From an uncultured Christiangramia sp. (GTDB taxonomy: Bacteria > Bacteroidota > Bacteroidia > Flavobacteriales > Flavobacteriaceae), in assembly GCF_913046405.1 (NCBI RefSeq), contig NZ_CAJWRQ010000012.1, positions 1-43,278 on the forward strand: DNA of 43,278 nt, written 5' to 3'. Numbering within the stretch: position 1 is the stretch's first letter; each line of letters starts with the position of its first letter. The notes under the pieces were generated by a model. The model saw nothing but the letters and a program-made list of their open reading frames with translations, did no database searches and was not told where the DNA came from. A program made the position numbers and the translations under genes. Positions 1 to 7,836 of the stretch are shown here, one piece after another.

Positions 1-28
1 AAAAACAGGCTGGGTCTCTACGAATAGT

Positions 29-547
29 TTATAGCTGAATTTGGTAAAGCATAAGTTCTGCAGGATCCTTCGGAATTTTAATGTTTTCTATGTGCTCAAA
101 ACCCAGTTTCTCTAATAACTTTTGTGAACCCGTATTATCAAGTCTGGTGATTGCCTGCAAAGCTTTCAAGCTGAAGATATTTTTAGCTGCTTTAACCAGC
201 GTGGTAGTAGCTTCAGAAGCATAGCCTTTTCCCTCATATTCTGGAAGAAAAGCGAAACCCAGATCAATCTCCTGAAGGCCTTCCCGATCATATAAACCAC
301 AGGCGCCAATCTTTACATTATCTACTTTTCGAATCACACAATAATTAGAAAATCCCAGTTTATATAATTGCGGCAGCATCCTGTCCTTAATATAAGTTTT
401 GGAATCTTCAATATTACGCAGATTGCGATCTCCAATATACTGAAGCCATTTGGGAGAATTGTAAAGCTGGAAAATAAAAGCAGCATCATCCAGAGACATA
501 GGTCTCAATAATAATCGCTCAGTTTCAAAGCTTCGAAATTCTCCCAA
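29..547 (-). CDS. GNAT family N-acetyltransferase (RimJ/RimL-like)
   Basis: Probable cytoplasmic acetyl-CoA-dependent N-acetyltransferase of 172 residues, the usual length of the RimJ/RimL-like GNAT group. Seen: the opening ETERLLLRPM, which is typical of the group; the acetyl-CoA pyrophosphate-binding loop YEGKGYASEA near residues 104-113; and the C-terminal N-x-GSQKLLEKLGF block near residues 138-149. The substrate cannot be read from sequence: ribosomal proteins, small amines or antibiotics are all possible in this family. Its start lies 12 bases after the stop of the BNR-repeat gene on the same strand, so the two probably share a transcript. No terminator is visible in the 28 bases between its stop and the window edge. 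Family call is secure; specific function unknown. Confidence 0.9.
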   Translation of the reverse strand: MGEFRSFETERLLLRPMSLDDAAFIFQLYNSPKWLQYIGDRNLRNIEDSKTYIKDRMLPQLYKLGFSNYCVIRKVDNVKIGACGLYDREGLQEIDLGFAFLPEYEGKGYASEATTTLVKAAKNIFSLKALQAITRLDNTGSQKLLEKLGFEHIENIKIPKDPAELMLYQIQL

Positions 548-559
548 TTAGCCAGGTTT

Positions 560-3418
560 TTATTTTACTTCAAAAGTAGATTCTGTAGTTGAACCATTCA
601 GCTCCAAAATCATTTTATAAGTGCCTTTCGGTATATAGAATTTCTCGTCTTCAGCTTTAGAAATACTGATTTTTTCGTTCTGCTTCTCCAGTTTTTTAGC
701 TGAATCTTCTGTAATACTAAGATCATAAGATCCAGTATTAAAGCCTTTGTCTGCTTCGATATTCATCGTTTGCAGGGTAGTTCCATCTTCTGTCTGTATC
801 TTCAATTTCCCACTTCCTTTCTTCGAAGTATAATAAGTGAATCCAAGTTCAGGAGTATAAGGATCCATCCATTTGCTATAGGAATTTCCCCATCTATTAC
901 TGAACCTTATCTCCTTTTCCGAAGAAATCGTTAGTGCACTTTTGATATCGTCCATATTCATCGCTGCAATTGCAGAAATATCTGCGATATAAAGCGAGCG
1001 ACCATGAGTTCCCACAACCAGATCCTTTTCTTCTTCCTGAACTCGAAGATCGTGAACGGCTACATTAGGAAAATTGGTGCTAAAAGCCTGCCAGCTATTT
1101 CCGCGATCCAGGCTTACATACAGTCCGTTATCTGATCCTAAATAAAGCACATTCTCATTGGACGGGTCTTCCCGAATCACATTTACAGGAGAGATTGGTA
1201 AGTTTGCGCTGATGTCTTTCCAGTTCTTTCCTGAATCTTCAGAAACATATACATAAGGCTCAAAATCATCAGATCTGTATCCATTTAAACTGGCATAAAC
1301 ACGATCTTTAGAATGTTCAGAAGCGATCACACGCGAAACCCAGAGGTTCTGTGGAAGATTTGCACTTAGTAATTTCCAGTCTGCACCAGCATTGTCACTT
1401 CCGTAGATATAACCATCATCACTTCCAGTATAAAGTTTTCCGAATTGAAATGGAGATTCAGAAATTGTAGCCAGCGTACCAAAAGGCACATTTCCATCTT
1501 TGCCACCACCGGTAAGATCTTTTGAAATACTGGTCCAGTTTTCCCCTTGATCCATACTACGCATCAGTTTATTTCCACCCATATATAAAATGTCCTGGTT
1601 ATGAGAAGATAGAAGAATGGGCGTTTGCCAGTTGTAACGATAAGGACTTTCGCCCAGCTCGTGTTTAGGATGTATATAAAGACGCTCACCGGTTTCCCGG
1701 TTTATTCTGAAATAATTTCCAAACTGAAACCCGGTATATACAATATCAGAATTTCTGGAATCGATCTCCACCTGCATTCCATCACCGCCCATGATACTTT
1801 TGTAGTTGTAGTCTCCGGAAGCGGCCCAGCCATTGCCTTCAGTATTCGTGTGTGGTCCAACCCATACGCCGTTATCCTGAAGTCCGCCATATACGTTATA
1901 CGGTTTTTCATTGTCTACATTAACCGTGTAAAATTGCCCAACTGAAGGTGAATTGTTCTTCACCCAGTTTTCCCCATCATCATAGGAAATATTAATTCCA
2001 CCGTCATTCCCGTCAATTAGATGTCCGCTTTTTTCCGGATTGATCCATAAAGCATGATGATCTGCATGTACATTTTGAGCATCGATGGAAGTAAAGGTTT
2101 TCCCGCCATCTTTGGATTTTAAAATTGGCACTCCATATATATAGATCGCATTTTCATCCTGTGGATCCACATGCACCATCCCAAAATAATAACCATAACT
2201 ATAGTAAAGGTCATCCAGATAATCTTCGTGGGTGATTTTCCATGTTTTCCCGGCATCTGAACTTTTATAGACCTGGGCTCCAATTACCGGCGTATCAAAA
2301 AGCTGAGTATTGGCATCTTCCAGGTACGTGGCGAGATCCTGAGGTTTGGCCTCGTCTTTCCGGATCATTTCCTTTACTTTCTCTGCGGAATATTTCTTCT
2401 GAAAATCATTCGATCTTAGGTAAGCTTCCAGTTCTTTATCATCAAGTTTCAGAAAAGCAGATTTTTTCATATTTCTGAAATCATCTTTTTCAAGTCCGCT
2501 TTTATCTGCAGATTTTTTGTTTTTTGATTCTCTTCGATCCTGATTATCTACTATGGCGTAGATCGTATTGGAATCGTAGACAGAAAGACCAATTCTTCCT
2601 ACTCCGTCGCCCGTTGGAAAACCAGATGCTTCCGTAGAGATCTTTGTCCAGCTATCTCCGGCATCGGTACTTTTATAAATTCCACTATTTTTACCACTTT
2701 CTCTAAAATCCCATGCTTTACGATCCTTGTCCCAGGCAGCCGCATACATTTCGTTGTAGTTTTCAGGATTCACCGCAACATCGATGATCCCGGTTTGCTC
2801 ATTAATAAAGAGATTTTTGTTCCAGGATTTTCCACCATCGGTAGTTTTGTAGATCCCGCGTTCATTGTTGGAGGAGTAGAGGTGACCAGTTACGCCCACT
2901 ACCACTTCATCAGGATTTTCAGGATTGATCAGGATTCGGCTGATATGATGCGAATCGGGAAGTCCCATGAATTCCCAGGTTTCTCCCTGGTCTGCCGACT
3001 TCAATAAGCCTATACCGGCATAGGAAGAACGGGAAGCATTCACCTCACCGGTTCCAACCCAGATCGTGCCAGAATTCCAGTCTACAGCGATATCTCCAAT
3101 ATTCTGCGACGGACTGTTGTCCATTACCGGCGTAAACGAGATCCCGTTATTATTAGTATACCAAAGACCGCCGGTTGCATAAGCTGCATAGAACTCGGTT
3201 GGATTTTCAGGATTTACCGCAAAATCTGTGATACGGCCACTCATTACGCTAGGTCCAATATTCTGGAGCGGAATGTTCTTTACGATAGATCGCTGGTTTA
3301 GTTCCTGTTTTTGTTCGAAGCCTTCCTGTAAAGCTACTCCGCTAGTAGTAGTTTGTTGTGCAATAATAGGAGAGATCCCTATCAAAAAAGCACCAAGAAA
3401 ATGGTAAGTTCTTTTCAT
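560..3418 (-). CDS. secreted VPS10/BNR-repeat beta-propeller protein (annotated in databases as glycosyl hydrolase)
   Basis: A 952-residue exported protein. A signal peptide is seen at residues 1-20 (MKRTYHFLGAFLIG, ending near IIAQQ). About ten BNR/sortilin-type Asp-box repeats of the form S-x-D-x-G-x-x-W follow, for example KSADQGETW, KTTDGGKSW, KSTDAGDSW, KSSDAGKTW, SMDQGENW, SEDSGKNW and SLDRGNSW, which predicts two stacked beta-propellers. A charged helical insertion (around residues 290-375) interrupts the repeats, and a short beta-rich C-terminal domain follows. Bacteroidota homologues are usually named glycosyl hydrolase, but I see no catalytic glycosidase motif, so protein binding or peptidase-like roles remain possible. 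No C-terminal type IX sorting domain is evident. Heads a likely two-gene operon with the GNAT gene. Confidence 0.9.
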   Translation of the reverse strand: MKRTYHFLGAFLIGISPIIAQQTTTSGVALQEGFEQKQELNQRSIVKNIPLQNIGPSVMSGRITDFAVNPENPTEFYAAYATGGLWYTNNNGISFTPVMDNSPSQNIGDIAVDWNSGTIWVGTGEVNASRSSYAGIGLLKSADQGETWEFMGLPDSHHISRILINPENPDEVVVGVTGHLYSSNNERGIYKTTDGGKSWNKNLFINEQTGIIDVAVNPENYNEMYAAAWDKDRKAWDFRESGKNSGIYKSTDAGDSWTKISTEASGFPTGDGVGRIGLSVYDSNTIYAIVDNQDRRESKNKKSADKSGLEKDDFRNMKKSAFLKLDDKELEAYLRSNDFQKKYSAEKVKEMIRKDEAKPQDLATYLEDANTQLFDTPVIGAQVYKSSDAGKTWKITHEDYLDDLYYSYGYYFGMVHVDPQDENAIYIYGVPILKSKDGGKTFTSIDAQNVHADHHALWINPEKSGHLIDGNDGGINISYDDGENWVKNNSPSVGQFYTVNVDNEKPYNVYGGLQDNGVWVGPHTNTEGNGWAASGDYNYKSIMGGDGMQVEIDSRNSDIVYTGFQFGNYFRINRETGERLYIHPKHELGESPYRYNWQTPILLSSHNQDILYMGGNKLMRSMDQGENWTSISKDLTGGGKDGNVPFGTLATISESPFQFGKLYTGSDDGYIYGSDNAGADWKLLSANLPQNLWVSRVIASEHSKDRVYASLNGYRSDDFEPYVYVSEDSGKNWKDISANLPISPVNVIREDPSNENVLYLGSDNGLYVSLDRGNSWQAFSTNFPNVAVHDLRVQEEEKDLVVGTHGRSLYIADISAIAAMNMDDIKSALTISSEKEIRFSNRWGNSYSKWMDPYTPELGFTYYTSKKGSGKLKIQTEDGTTLQTMNIEADKGFNTGSYDLSITEDSAKKLEKQNEKISISKAEDEKFYIPKGTYKMILELNGSTTESTFEVK

Positions 3419-3505
3419 AATTTATATTGTAGTGCTTAAAAATAGCAAAACCCGCGCATACCTAAAATTTTAAACGCCTTTAATGGCTTTTGGAGTCAAA
3501 TCCCT

Positions 3506-3513
3506 TAATTTTG
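3506..3513 (+). promoter_or_regulatory. putative -7 element (TAATTTTG) for the aminopeptidase gene
   Basis: Matches the Bacteroidota -7 consensus TAnnTTTG and lies 22 bases before the start codon at 3536, predicting a leader of roughly 15-18 bases. The -33 region is weak: TTTTGG sits closer than usual. Inferred from consensus only. Confidence 0.45.
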
Positions 3514-3535
3514 AAGAAATTGAAAAATACTGTTT

Positions 3536-4828
3536 ATGAAATATGATCGAATAGATTCAAAACTCTTTATAAAGAACCGTAAGAACTTTATGGACAAGAT
3601 GAAGTCTAAAAGTCTGACTGTTTTTAATTCAAATGATATTTATCCAATTGGGGCAGATAGCACGATGCCTTTCCAGCAGAACAGAGATATATTTTACCTG
3701 AGTGGAGTAGACCAGGACGAAAGTATTCTGGTGTTGTTTCCAGATGCTCCGGAAGAGAAGCACAGAGAAATCCTTTTTCTAACTGAAACCAATGAACATA
3801 TTGCGGTTTGGGAAGGAGCTAAACTTACTAAAGAAGATGCGTTTGATGTAAGCGGTATTCGTACAGTTTACTGGATGAAAGACTTTGAAAAAGTATTTTT
3901 TGAAGTAATGACCCAGTGCGATACGGTATACTTAAATACAAATGAGCACTATCGTGCCAATCATGATACCCAAACCAGGGATGATCGTTTTATCAAATGG
4001 TGCAAGGATAAATATCCTGCTCACCAGGTGGCAAAAGCCAACCCGATCCTGCAAAGACTAAGGTCTGTAAAGGATCCTATAGAGCTTGATCTAATGCAGA
4101 AGGCATGTAATATTACTGAAAAGGCTTTCCGTAGAACTTTAGGTTTTGTAAAGCCGGGAGTTTGGGAATACGAAATCGAAGCCGAATATTATCATGAAAT
4201 GATTCGGAACAGATCGAAAGGATTTGCATACACGCCAATCATCGCCAGCGGTAACAATGCCAACGTGTTGCATTATGTAGAGAATAACCAGCAATGTAAA
4301 GCAGGTGACCTGATCCTTCTTGATACGGGTGCAGAATATGCAAATTATTCCAGTGATTTAAGTAGAACCATTCCGGTTTCAGGTCGATATTCAGATCGTC
4401 AGAAAGAGGTTTACAATGCTGTAAATAAGGTGAAAAAGGAAGCGACAAAAATGTTGGTTCCTGGAACCATGTGGAAAGAATATCATGTTGAGGTTGGTAA
4501 GATGATGACTTCTGAATTACTTGCGTTGGGACTTCTTGATAAAGCAGATGTTCAGAATGAAGATCCAGACTGGCCGGCATACAAGAAATACTTTATGCAC
4601 GGTACTTCGCATCATATAGGTCTGGATACTCATGACTACGGAATTCTGACAGAACCTATGAAAGCAAACCAGGTATTCACCGTAGAACCGGGAATCTACC
4701 TTCCAGATGAAGGCTTCGGAATTCGTCTGGAAGATGATGTGGTCATTCAGGAAAAAGGAGAACCTTTCAATCTAATGGGGAATATCCCGATCGAGTTTGA
4801 AGAGATCGAAGACCTTATGAATTCTTAA
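3536..4828 (+). CDS. aminopeptidase P family protein (Xaa-Pro aminopeptidase)
   Basis: M24B metallopeptidase of 430 residues, expected to release an N-terminal residue that precedes proline; cytoplasmic, as no signal peptide is seen. The N-terminal half is the creatinase-like domain (QNRDIFYLSGVDQDES near residue 45 is typical). The C-terminal pita-bread domain shows the five metal ligands: Asp in LLDTGAEY, Asp in SSDLSRT, His in HGTSHHIGLDTHD, Glu in FTVEPGIY and Glu in RLEDDVV. Length and motif order are normal for aminopeptidase P, so it is likely active. It starts 117 bases from the divergent BNR-repeat gene and is closed by a strong hairpin, so it is probably transcribed alone. Confidence 0.95.
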   Translation: MKYDRIDSKLFIKNRKNFMDKMKSKSLTVFNSNDIYPIGADSTMPFQQNRDIFYLSGVDQDESILVLFPDAPEEKHREILFLTETNEHIAVWEGAKLTKEDAFDVSGIRTVYWMKDFEKVFFEVMTQCDTVYLNTNEHYRANHDTQTRDDRFIKWCKDKYPAHQVAKANPILQRLRSVKDPIELDLMQKACNITEKAFRRTLGFVKPGVWEYEIEAEYYHEMIRNRSKGFAYTPIIASGNNANVLHYVENNQQCKAGDLILLDTGAEYANYSSDLSRTIPVSGRYSDRQKEVYNAVNKVKKEATKMLVPGTMWKEYHVEVGKMMTSELLALGLLDKADVQNEDPDWPAYKKYFMHGTSHHIGLDTHDYGILTEPMKANQVFTVEPGIYLPDEGFGIRLEDDVVIQEKGEPFNLMGNIPIEFEEIEDLMNS

Positions 4829-4852
4829 AAGGATTTAGAAATTAAAGTCAAG

Positions 4853-4898
4853 AAATACCGTGAATACCAGACTGCAAATCCTGGGATTCACGGTATTT
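4853..4898 (+). terminator. long intrinsic terminator after the aminopeptidase gene
   Basis: A perfect 13-base stem (AAATACCGTGAAT at 4853-4865 with ATTCACGGTATTT at 4886-4898). The 20-base loop contains a further CCAG/CTGG pairing. The downstream tract is TTTTAATTTT, and only 12 bases separate the hairpin from the next start codon. Confidence 0.75.
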
Positions 4899-4910
4899 TA
4901 ATTTTACACT

Positions 4911-5693
4911 ATGATGAAATTACAATACAAAAACAATGAGATCTTTTATAGAATCTCGGGAAGTGGCCGCACGAAAATTCCTTTGGTCTTGCTGCATGGT
5001 TTCTTAGAAGATATGACGATCTGGGATGACTTTAAAGAAGGCCTGGGAAAAGAACGGCAAATAATTTGCATAGACTTACCCGGTCATGGAAGATCGAAGA
5101 ATTTTTCAGGTTCGCATAGCATGCAGGAAATGGCAAATATTGTAGCTGCTGTTCTTAATGATGTTGGAATACAGCAAATTAGCCTGGCAGGTCATAGTAT
5201 GGGTGGATATGTTGGTTTGGAATTCCTCGATAATTTTCCTATGATGTTGAAGGATATCATGTTGATTAATTCTACACCTGCTGAAGATACTGTAGAACGA
5301 AAAAAGATTCGGGACAGATCTATAGATATTGTGGAGACTAACAAGGATGCTTTTATAAGTATGGCAATTTCCAATTTATTTTCCGCGGAAAGTCGGGAAG
5401 TTTTTAAGGCTGAAATTGATCGCTTAAAACAAGCTGCTTTCAGTCTGAATATTGAAAATATACAGCAAACACTGAAAGCTATGCGAGATCGAAAAGATCA
5501 TACAGCGACTTTGAAAAAATTTAAAGGAGGTAAAACGATCGTTGCGGGTAAAGATGATACGCTAATCGAAATATCTGATATTCAGAAGCTGGCAAGGACA
5601 ACGAATTCAGATTTGATCATTCTTGAAAAAGGTCATAATTCCTGGATGGAAATGTCAAAAAAATTATACAAAAACATGCTTTTGATCGGTTAA
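4911..5693 (+). CDS. alpha/beta hydrolase fold protein
   Basis: A 260-residue soluble alpha/beta hydrolase. Seen: oxyanion-hole motif LLHGF near residue 28; a GHGRS turn; the nucleophile elbow GHSMGG with Ser near residue 96; the acid candidate Asp in GKDDTL; and the catalytic His in EKGHNSWMEM near the C-terminus. The triad is therefore complete. The substrate is not identifiable; small esters, thioesters or a MenH-like reaction are all possible, and I find no residues specific enough to choose. A second Met at residue 2 makes the start uncertain by one codon. The upstream hairpin belongs to the aminopeptidase gene, so this gene needs its own promoter or read-through. Confidence 0.9.
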   Translation: MMKLQYKNNEIFYRISGSGRTKIPLVLLHGFLEDMTIWDDFKEGLGKERQIICIDLPGHGRSKNFSGSHSMQEMANIVAAVLNDVGIQQISLAGHSMGGYVGLEFLDNFPMMLKDIMLINSTPAEDTVERKKIRDRSIDIVETNKDAFISMAISNLFSAESREVFKAEIDRLKQAAFSLNIENIQQTLKAMRDRKDHTATLKKFKGGKTIVAGKDDTLIEISDIQKLARTTNSDLIILEKGHNSWMEMSKKLYKNMLLIG

Positions 5694-5765
5694 TTTAACC
5701 TTTTCACCGAAACATTAACTTTTTTTTATACTTTAGAGTCTTAGAAATCAGAAATTTATACACCT

Positions 5766-6017
5766 ATGAATAATAAACACTTTAGCTCGTTCTCTGTGAC
5801 GAAGGTTCAATGCAACTTGTTTGGTCATAAATTAAAAGTTTCTAAAAACATCACGAATCATGTTCATGAATACCAGTGCTGCAGATGCGGCATGGAAATG
5901 ACCGATACTGCTGACGGATTACTCGCAAGACTTACTCCAAAATTTAAAGAAACCAATGCCTACCTCGCAAAAATCCATCAGAAAAGACAGCAGGCATTTT
6001 ACGCTGAAGCTTCTTAA
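5766..6017 (+). CDS. small zinc-ribbon-like protein (DUF1660-like)
   Basis: An 83-residue protein with a compact cysteine/histidine pattern: C-x4-H (CNLFGH, about residues 17-22), then a histidine, and C-C-x2-C (YQCCRCGMEM, about residues 37-45). The motif is like the DUF1660 family, whose small members are assumed to bind a metal. The remainder is basic and helical. Function unknown. Nothing nearby suggests a prophage, even though some DUF1660 members occur in phages. It sits 72 bases after the hydrolase gene on the same strand; a TATACTTTAG sequence about 30 bases upstream of its start could be a degenerate -7 element. Confidence 0.7.
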   Translation: MNNKHFSSFSVTKVQCNLFGHKLKVSKNITNHVHEYQCCRCGMEMTDTADGLLARLTPKFKETNAYLAKIHQKRQQAFYAEAS

Positions 6018-6033
6018 CGCATTCAATTCTAAA

Positions 6034-6095
6034 CCTTGATCCTTCTAATTTGAATTTGTTATCTTACTGAATACATATTCCAGGCTGGATCAAGG
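6034..6095. repeat. spaced inverted repeat, 9-base arms
   Basis: CCTTGATCC at 6034-6042 and its exact complement GGATCAAGG at 6087-6095, 44 bases apart, in the intergenic space between the small zinc-ribbon gene and the convergent thiL gene. There is no T-tract, so it is not a classical terminator. The rest of this 166-base gap shows nothing recognisable. Confidence 0.4.
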
Positions 6096-6183
6096 AGAAA
6101 ATATTCTGTTGAATTGTCCAGTTTATAGCCAATCCCCAATCGAATTAGATGCTAAATGTCTGGCCAAATTGGTTTTTAGAAAA

Positions 6184-7239
6184 TTAATCCTCTTCCTTAT
6201 CCATGGAATTCCATCCTCTGGCAATCAAAGGTAATTTTTGATTCGCCCTGGTGATCAAATGCATTCCTTCATTTTCCTCGGTCATATGACCAATAACGGT
6301 TAAGTGCGGATTTCCTTTGATTTTATCATAATCGGAATGGGCGATCGTAAACAACAATTCATAATCTTCGCCACCACTTAATGCGATCGTAGTGCTATCG
6401 ATATTGAATTCCTCACAAACTGAAATCACAGCAGGATCCAGCGGAATTTTCTCTTCATAAAGATTGGCTCCTACTTTTGAGCTTTTGCAAATATGAATGA
6501 TCTCAGAAGATAAACCATCGCTGATATCGATCATGGAGCTTGGTTTAACACCAAGATCGCTTAAAAGTTTAGCGATATCCCTTCGGGCTTCAGGTTTTAA
6601 TTGTCTTTCAATAAGATAGGTATACTGCTCAAGATCTGGCTGGGAGTTTGGATTCGCTTTAAAAACTTCTTTCTCACGCTCCAGTACCTGAAGACCCATA
6701 TAGGCTGCTCCAAGATCACCGGTAACCACGAGAAGATCATTAGGTTTAGCTCCATCCCTGTAAGTAATATTCTCCTTTTTAGCATGACCAATTGCCGTTA
6801 CGCTAATCATAAAACCAGAAGTAGAAGAAGTGGTGTCCCCACCAATAACATCAACATTGTAGACTTTAGAGGCTAATTGTACCCCAGCGTAGAACTCTTC
6901 TAGCGCTTCTACCGGAAACCTGTTCGATACAGCGATAGAAACTGTAACCTGGCTCGCGGTGGCGTTCATTGCGTAGATGTCTGAAAGATTGACCATAAGT
7001 GCTTTGTAGCCTAAGTGCTTCAAAGGCATGTAAGCAAGATCGAAATGAACACCTTCGATCAAAAGATCTGTACTTATTACGGTTTCTTCATCATCAAATT
7101 TCAGAACAGCAGCATCATCTCCAATAGCTTTGATCGTAGAATCAAGTTTTGGGCTAAAATGCTTTGTTAGGTGTTCGATCAAACCGAATTCACCTAATTC
7201 TGAAAGGTTCGTCTTACTTTCCTGACTATTATCAAACAT
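6184..7239 (-). CDS. thiL: thiamine-monophosphate kinase
   Basis: Phosphorylates thiamine monophosphate to the active cofactor thiamine diphosphate, using ATP; the last step of thiamine synthesis, in the cytoplasm. Seen: the N-terminal LGEFGLIEHL block; the Mg-binding IGDDAAVL motif; STDLLIEGVHFDL; GYKALMVNLSDIYAMNA; IGGDTTSS; and the C-terminal DISDGLSSE and SGGEDYELLFT blocks, all in the order typical of ThiL and its PurM-like fold. The open frame extends 10 codons further upstream (to 7269), but MFDNSQESKTN at 7239 is the better start, because the -7 element at 7259-7266 overlaps the longer version. Length with this start is 351 residues, normal for the family. No TPP riboswitch is visible upstream. 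Confidence 0.95.
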   Translation of the reverse strand: MFDNSQESKTNLSELGEFGLIEHLTKHFSPKLDSTIKAIGDDAAVLKFDDEETVISTDLLIEGVHFDLAYMPLKHLGYKALMVNLSDIYAMNATASQVTVSIAVSNRFPVEALEEFYAGVQLASKVYNVDVIGGDTTSSTSGFMISVTAIGHAKKENITYRDGAKPNDLLVVTGDLGAAYMGLQVLEREKEVFKANPNSQPDLEQYTYLIERQLKPEARRDIAKLLSDLGVKPSSMIDISDGLSSEIIHICKSSKVGANLYEEKIPLDPAVISVCEEFNIDSTTIALSGGEDYELLFTIAHSDYDKIKGNPHLTVIGHMTEENEGMHLITRANQKLPLIARGWNSMDKEED

Positions 7240-7258
7240 GCGATGAAAATTTAGACTG

Positions 7259-7266
7259 CAAAAATA
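7259..7266 (-). promoter_or_regulatory. putative -7 element (TATTTTTG) for thiL
   Basis: Minus-strand match to TAnnTTTG, 19 bases upstream of the chosen thiL start. It supports the downstream start codon. The -33 region has no convincing TTG at the usual spacing. Confidence 0.4.
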
Positions 7267-7417
7267 CAAGAATAAAATGCAATTCAGAAGAAAGCATGAA
7301 AAGCTTCTGAAGCCGCAGAAATATTGCCCTGGTGACTACTGGAATTTCGATCGAAGACTTCTATGATTCAATTCTTAAAACATATTCCTAGTCTATGGTA
7401 AACCGCTTGTTTTATAG

Positions 7418-7425
7418 TATATTTG
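7418..7425 (+). promoter_or_regulatory. putative -7 element (TATATTTG) for the first suf operon
   Basis: A perfect TAnnTTTG match followed by CA, 30 bases before the start of the A-type carrier gene. The -33 box is poor. The 216-base gap between thiL and this operon is otherwise featureless apart from a weak imperfect hairpin around 7285-7309; no IscR-like or Fur-like palindrome stands out. Confidence 0.5.
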
Positions 7426-7455
7426 CACTCAATTTAGAATTAATCTTTATAGCTT

Positions 7456-7785
7456 ATGATTAAAGTTAGCGAAGAGGCTAAAAAGAAAATTTCCGTCCTC
7501 ATGACCGAAGAGGGTTTTAATGCTACGGCAGACTATGTTCGGGTAGGAGTGAAGAGCGGAGGATGCTCTGGTTTATCTTATGAACTTACGTTCGATAATA
7601 ACCAGGCTGAAGGCGATAAGGTCTTCGAAGACAACGATGTAAAGATCGTTGTTGACAAACGCAGTGTGCTTTATCTGGCTGGAACTATTTTAGAATATTC
7701 CGGAGGATTAAATGGAAAGGGATTTGTTTTTAATAACCCGAACGCACAAAGAACCTGTGGATGCGGTGAAAGTTTTTCACTGTAA
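7456..7785 (+). CDS. sufA: A-type iron-sulfur carrier (HesB/IscA/SufA family)
   Basis: A 109-residue A-type carrier thought to accept Fe-S clusters from the SufBCD scaffold and pass them to target enzymes. The three conserved cysteines of the family are present: one in the SGGCSGLSY motif (about residue 36) and two in the C-terminal CGCGESF (about residues 102-104). Length is normal. As first gene of the suf operon, 51 bases before sufB, it fits the SufA role, although IscA and ErpA are close relatives and cannot be told apart by these motifs alone. The gap to sufB contains a small perfect hairpin. Confidence 0.9.
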   Translation: MIKVSEEAKKKISVLMTEEGFNATADYVRVGVKSGGCSGLSYELTFDNNQAEGDKVFEDNDVKIVVDKRSVLYLAGTILEYSGGLNGKGFVFNNPNAQRTCGCGESFSL

Positions 7786-7794
7786 AAATTATGT

Positions 7795-7810
7795 ATCGGT
7801 CACTACCGAT
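7795..7810 (+). promoter_or_regulatory. inverted repeat between the A-type carrier gene and sufB
   Basis: ATCGGT-CACT-ACCGAT, a perfect 6-base stem with a 4-base loop, 26 bases before the sufB start codon. There is no T-run after it. It could be an mRNA stability or processing hairpin or a protein-binding palindrome. Confidence 0.45.
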
Positions 7811-7836
7811 CTTTAATTTAATTAGAATTACGAATA

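Noticed and set aside
5766-6017. Prophage remnant based on the DUF1660-like protein
   Set aside because: No integrase, attachment repeats or other phage genes nearby, and the neighbours are housekeeping genes.
7240-7455. TPP riboswitch before thiL or a regulatory RNA before the suf operon
   Set aside because: None of the conserved thi-box core sequences can be found on either strand; only a weak imperfect hairpin around 7285-7309 is present.
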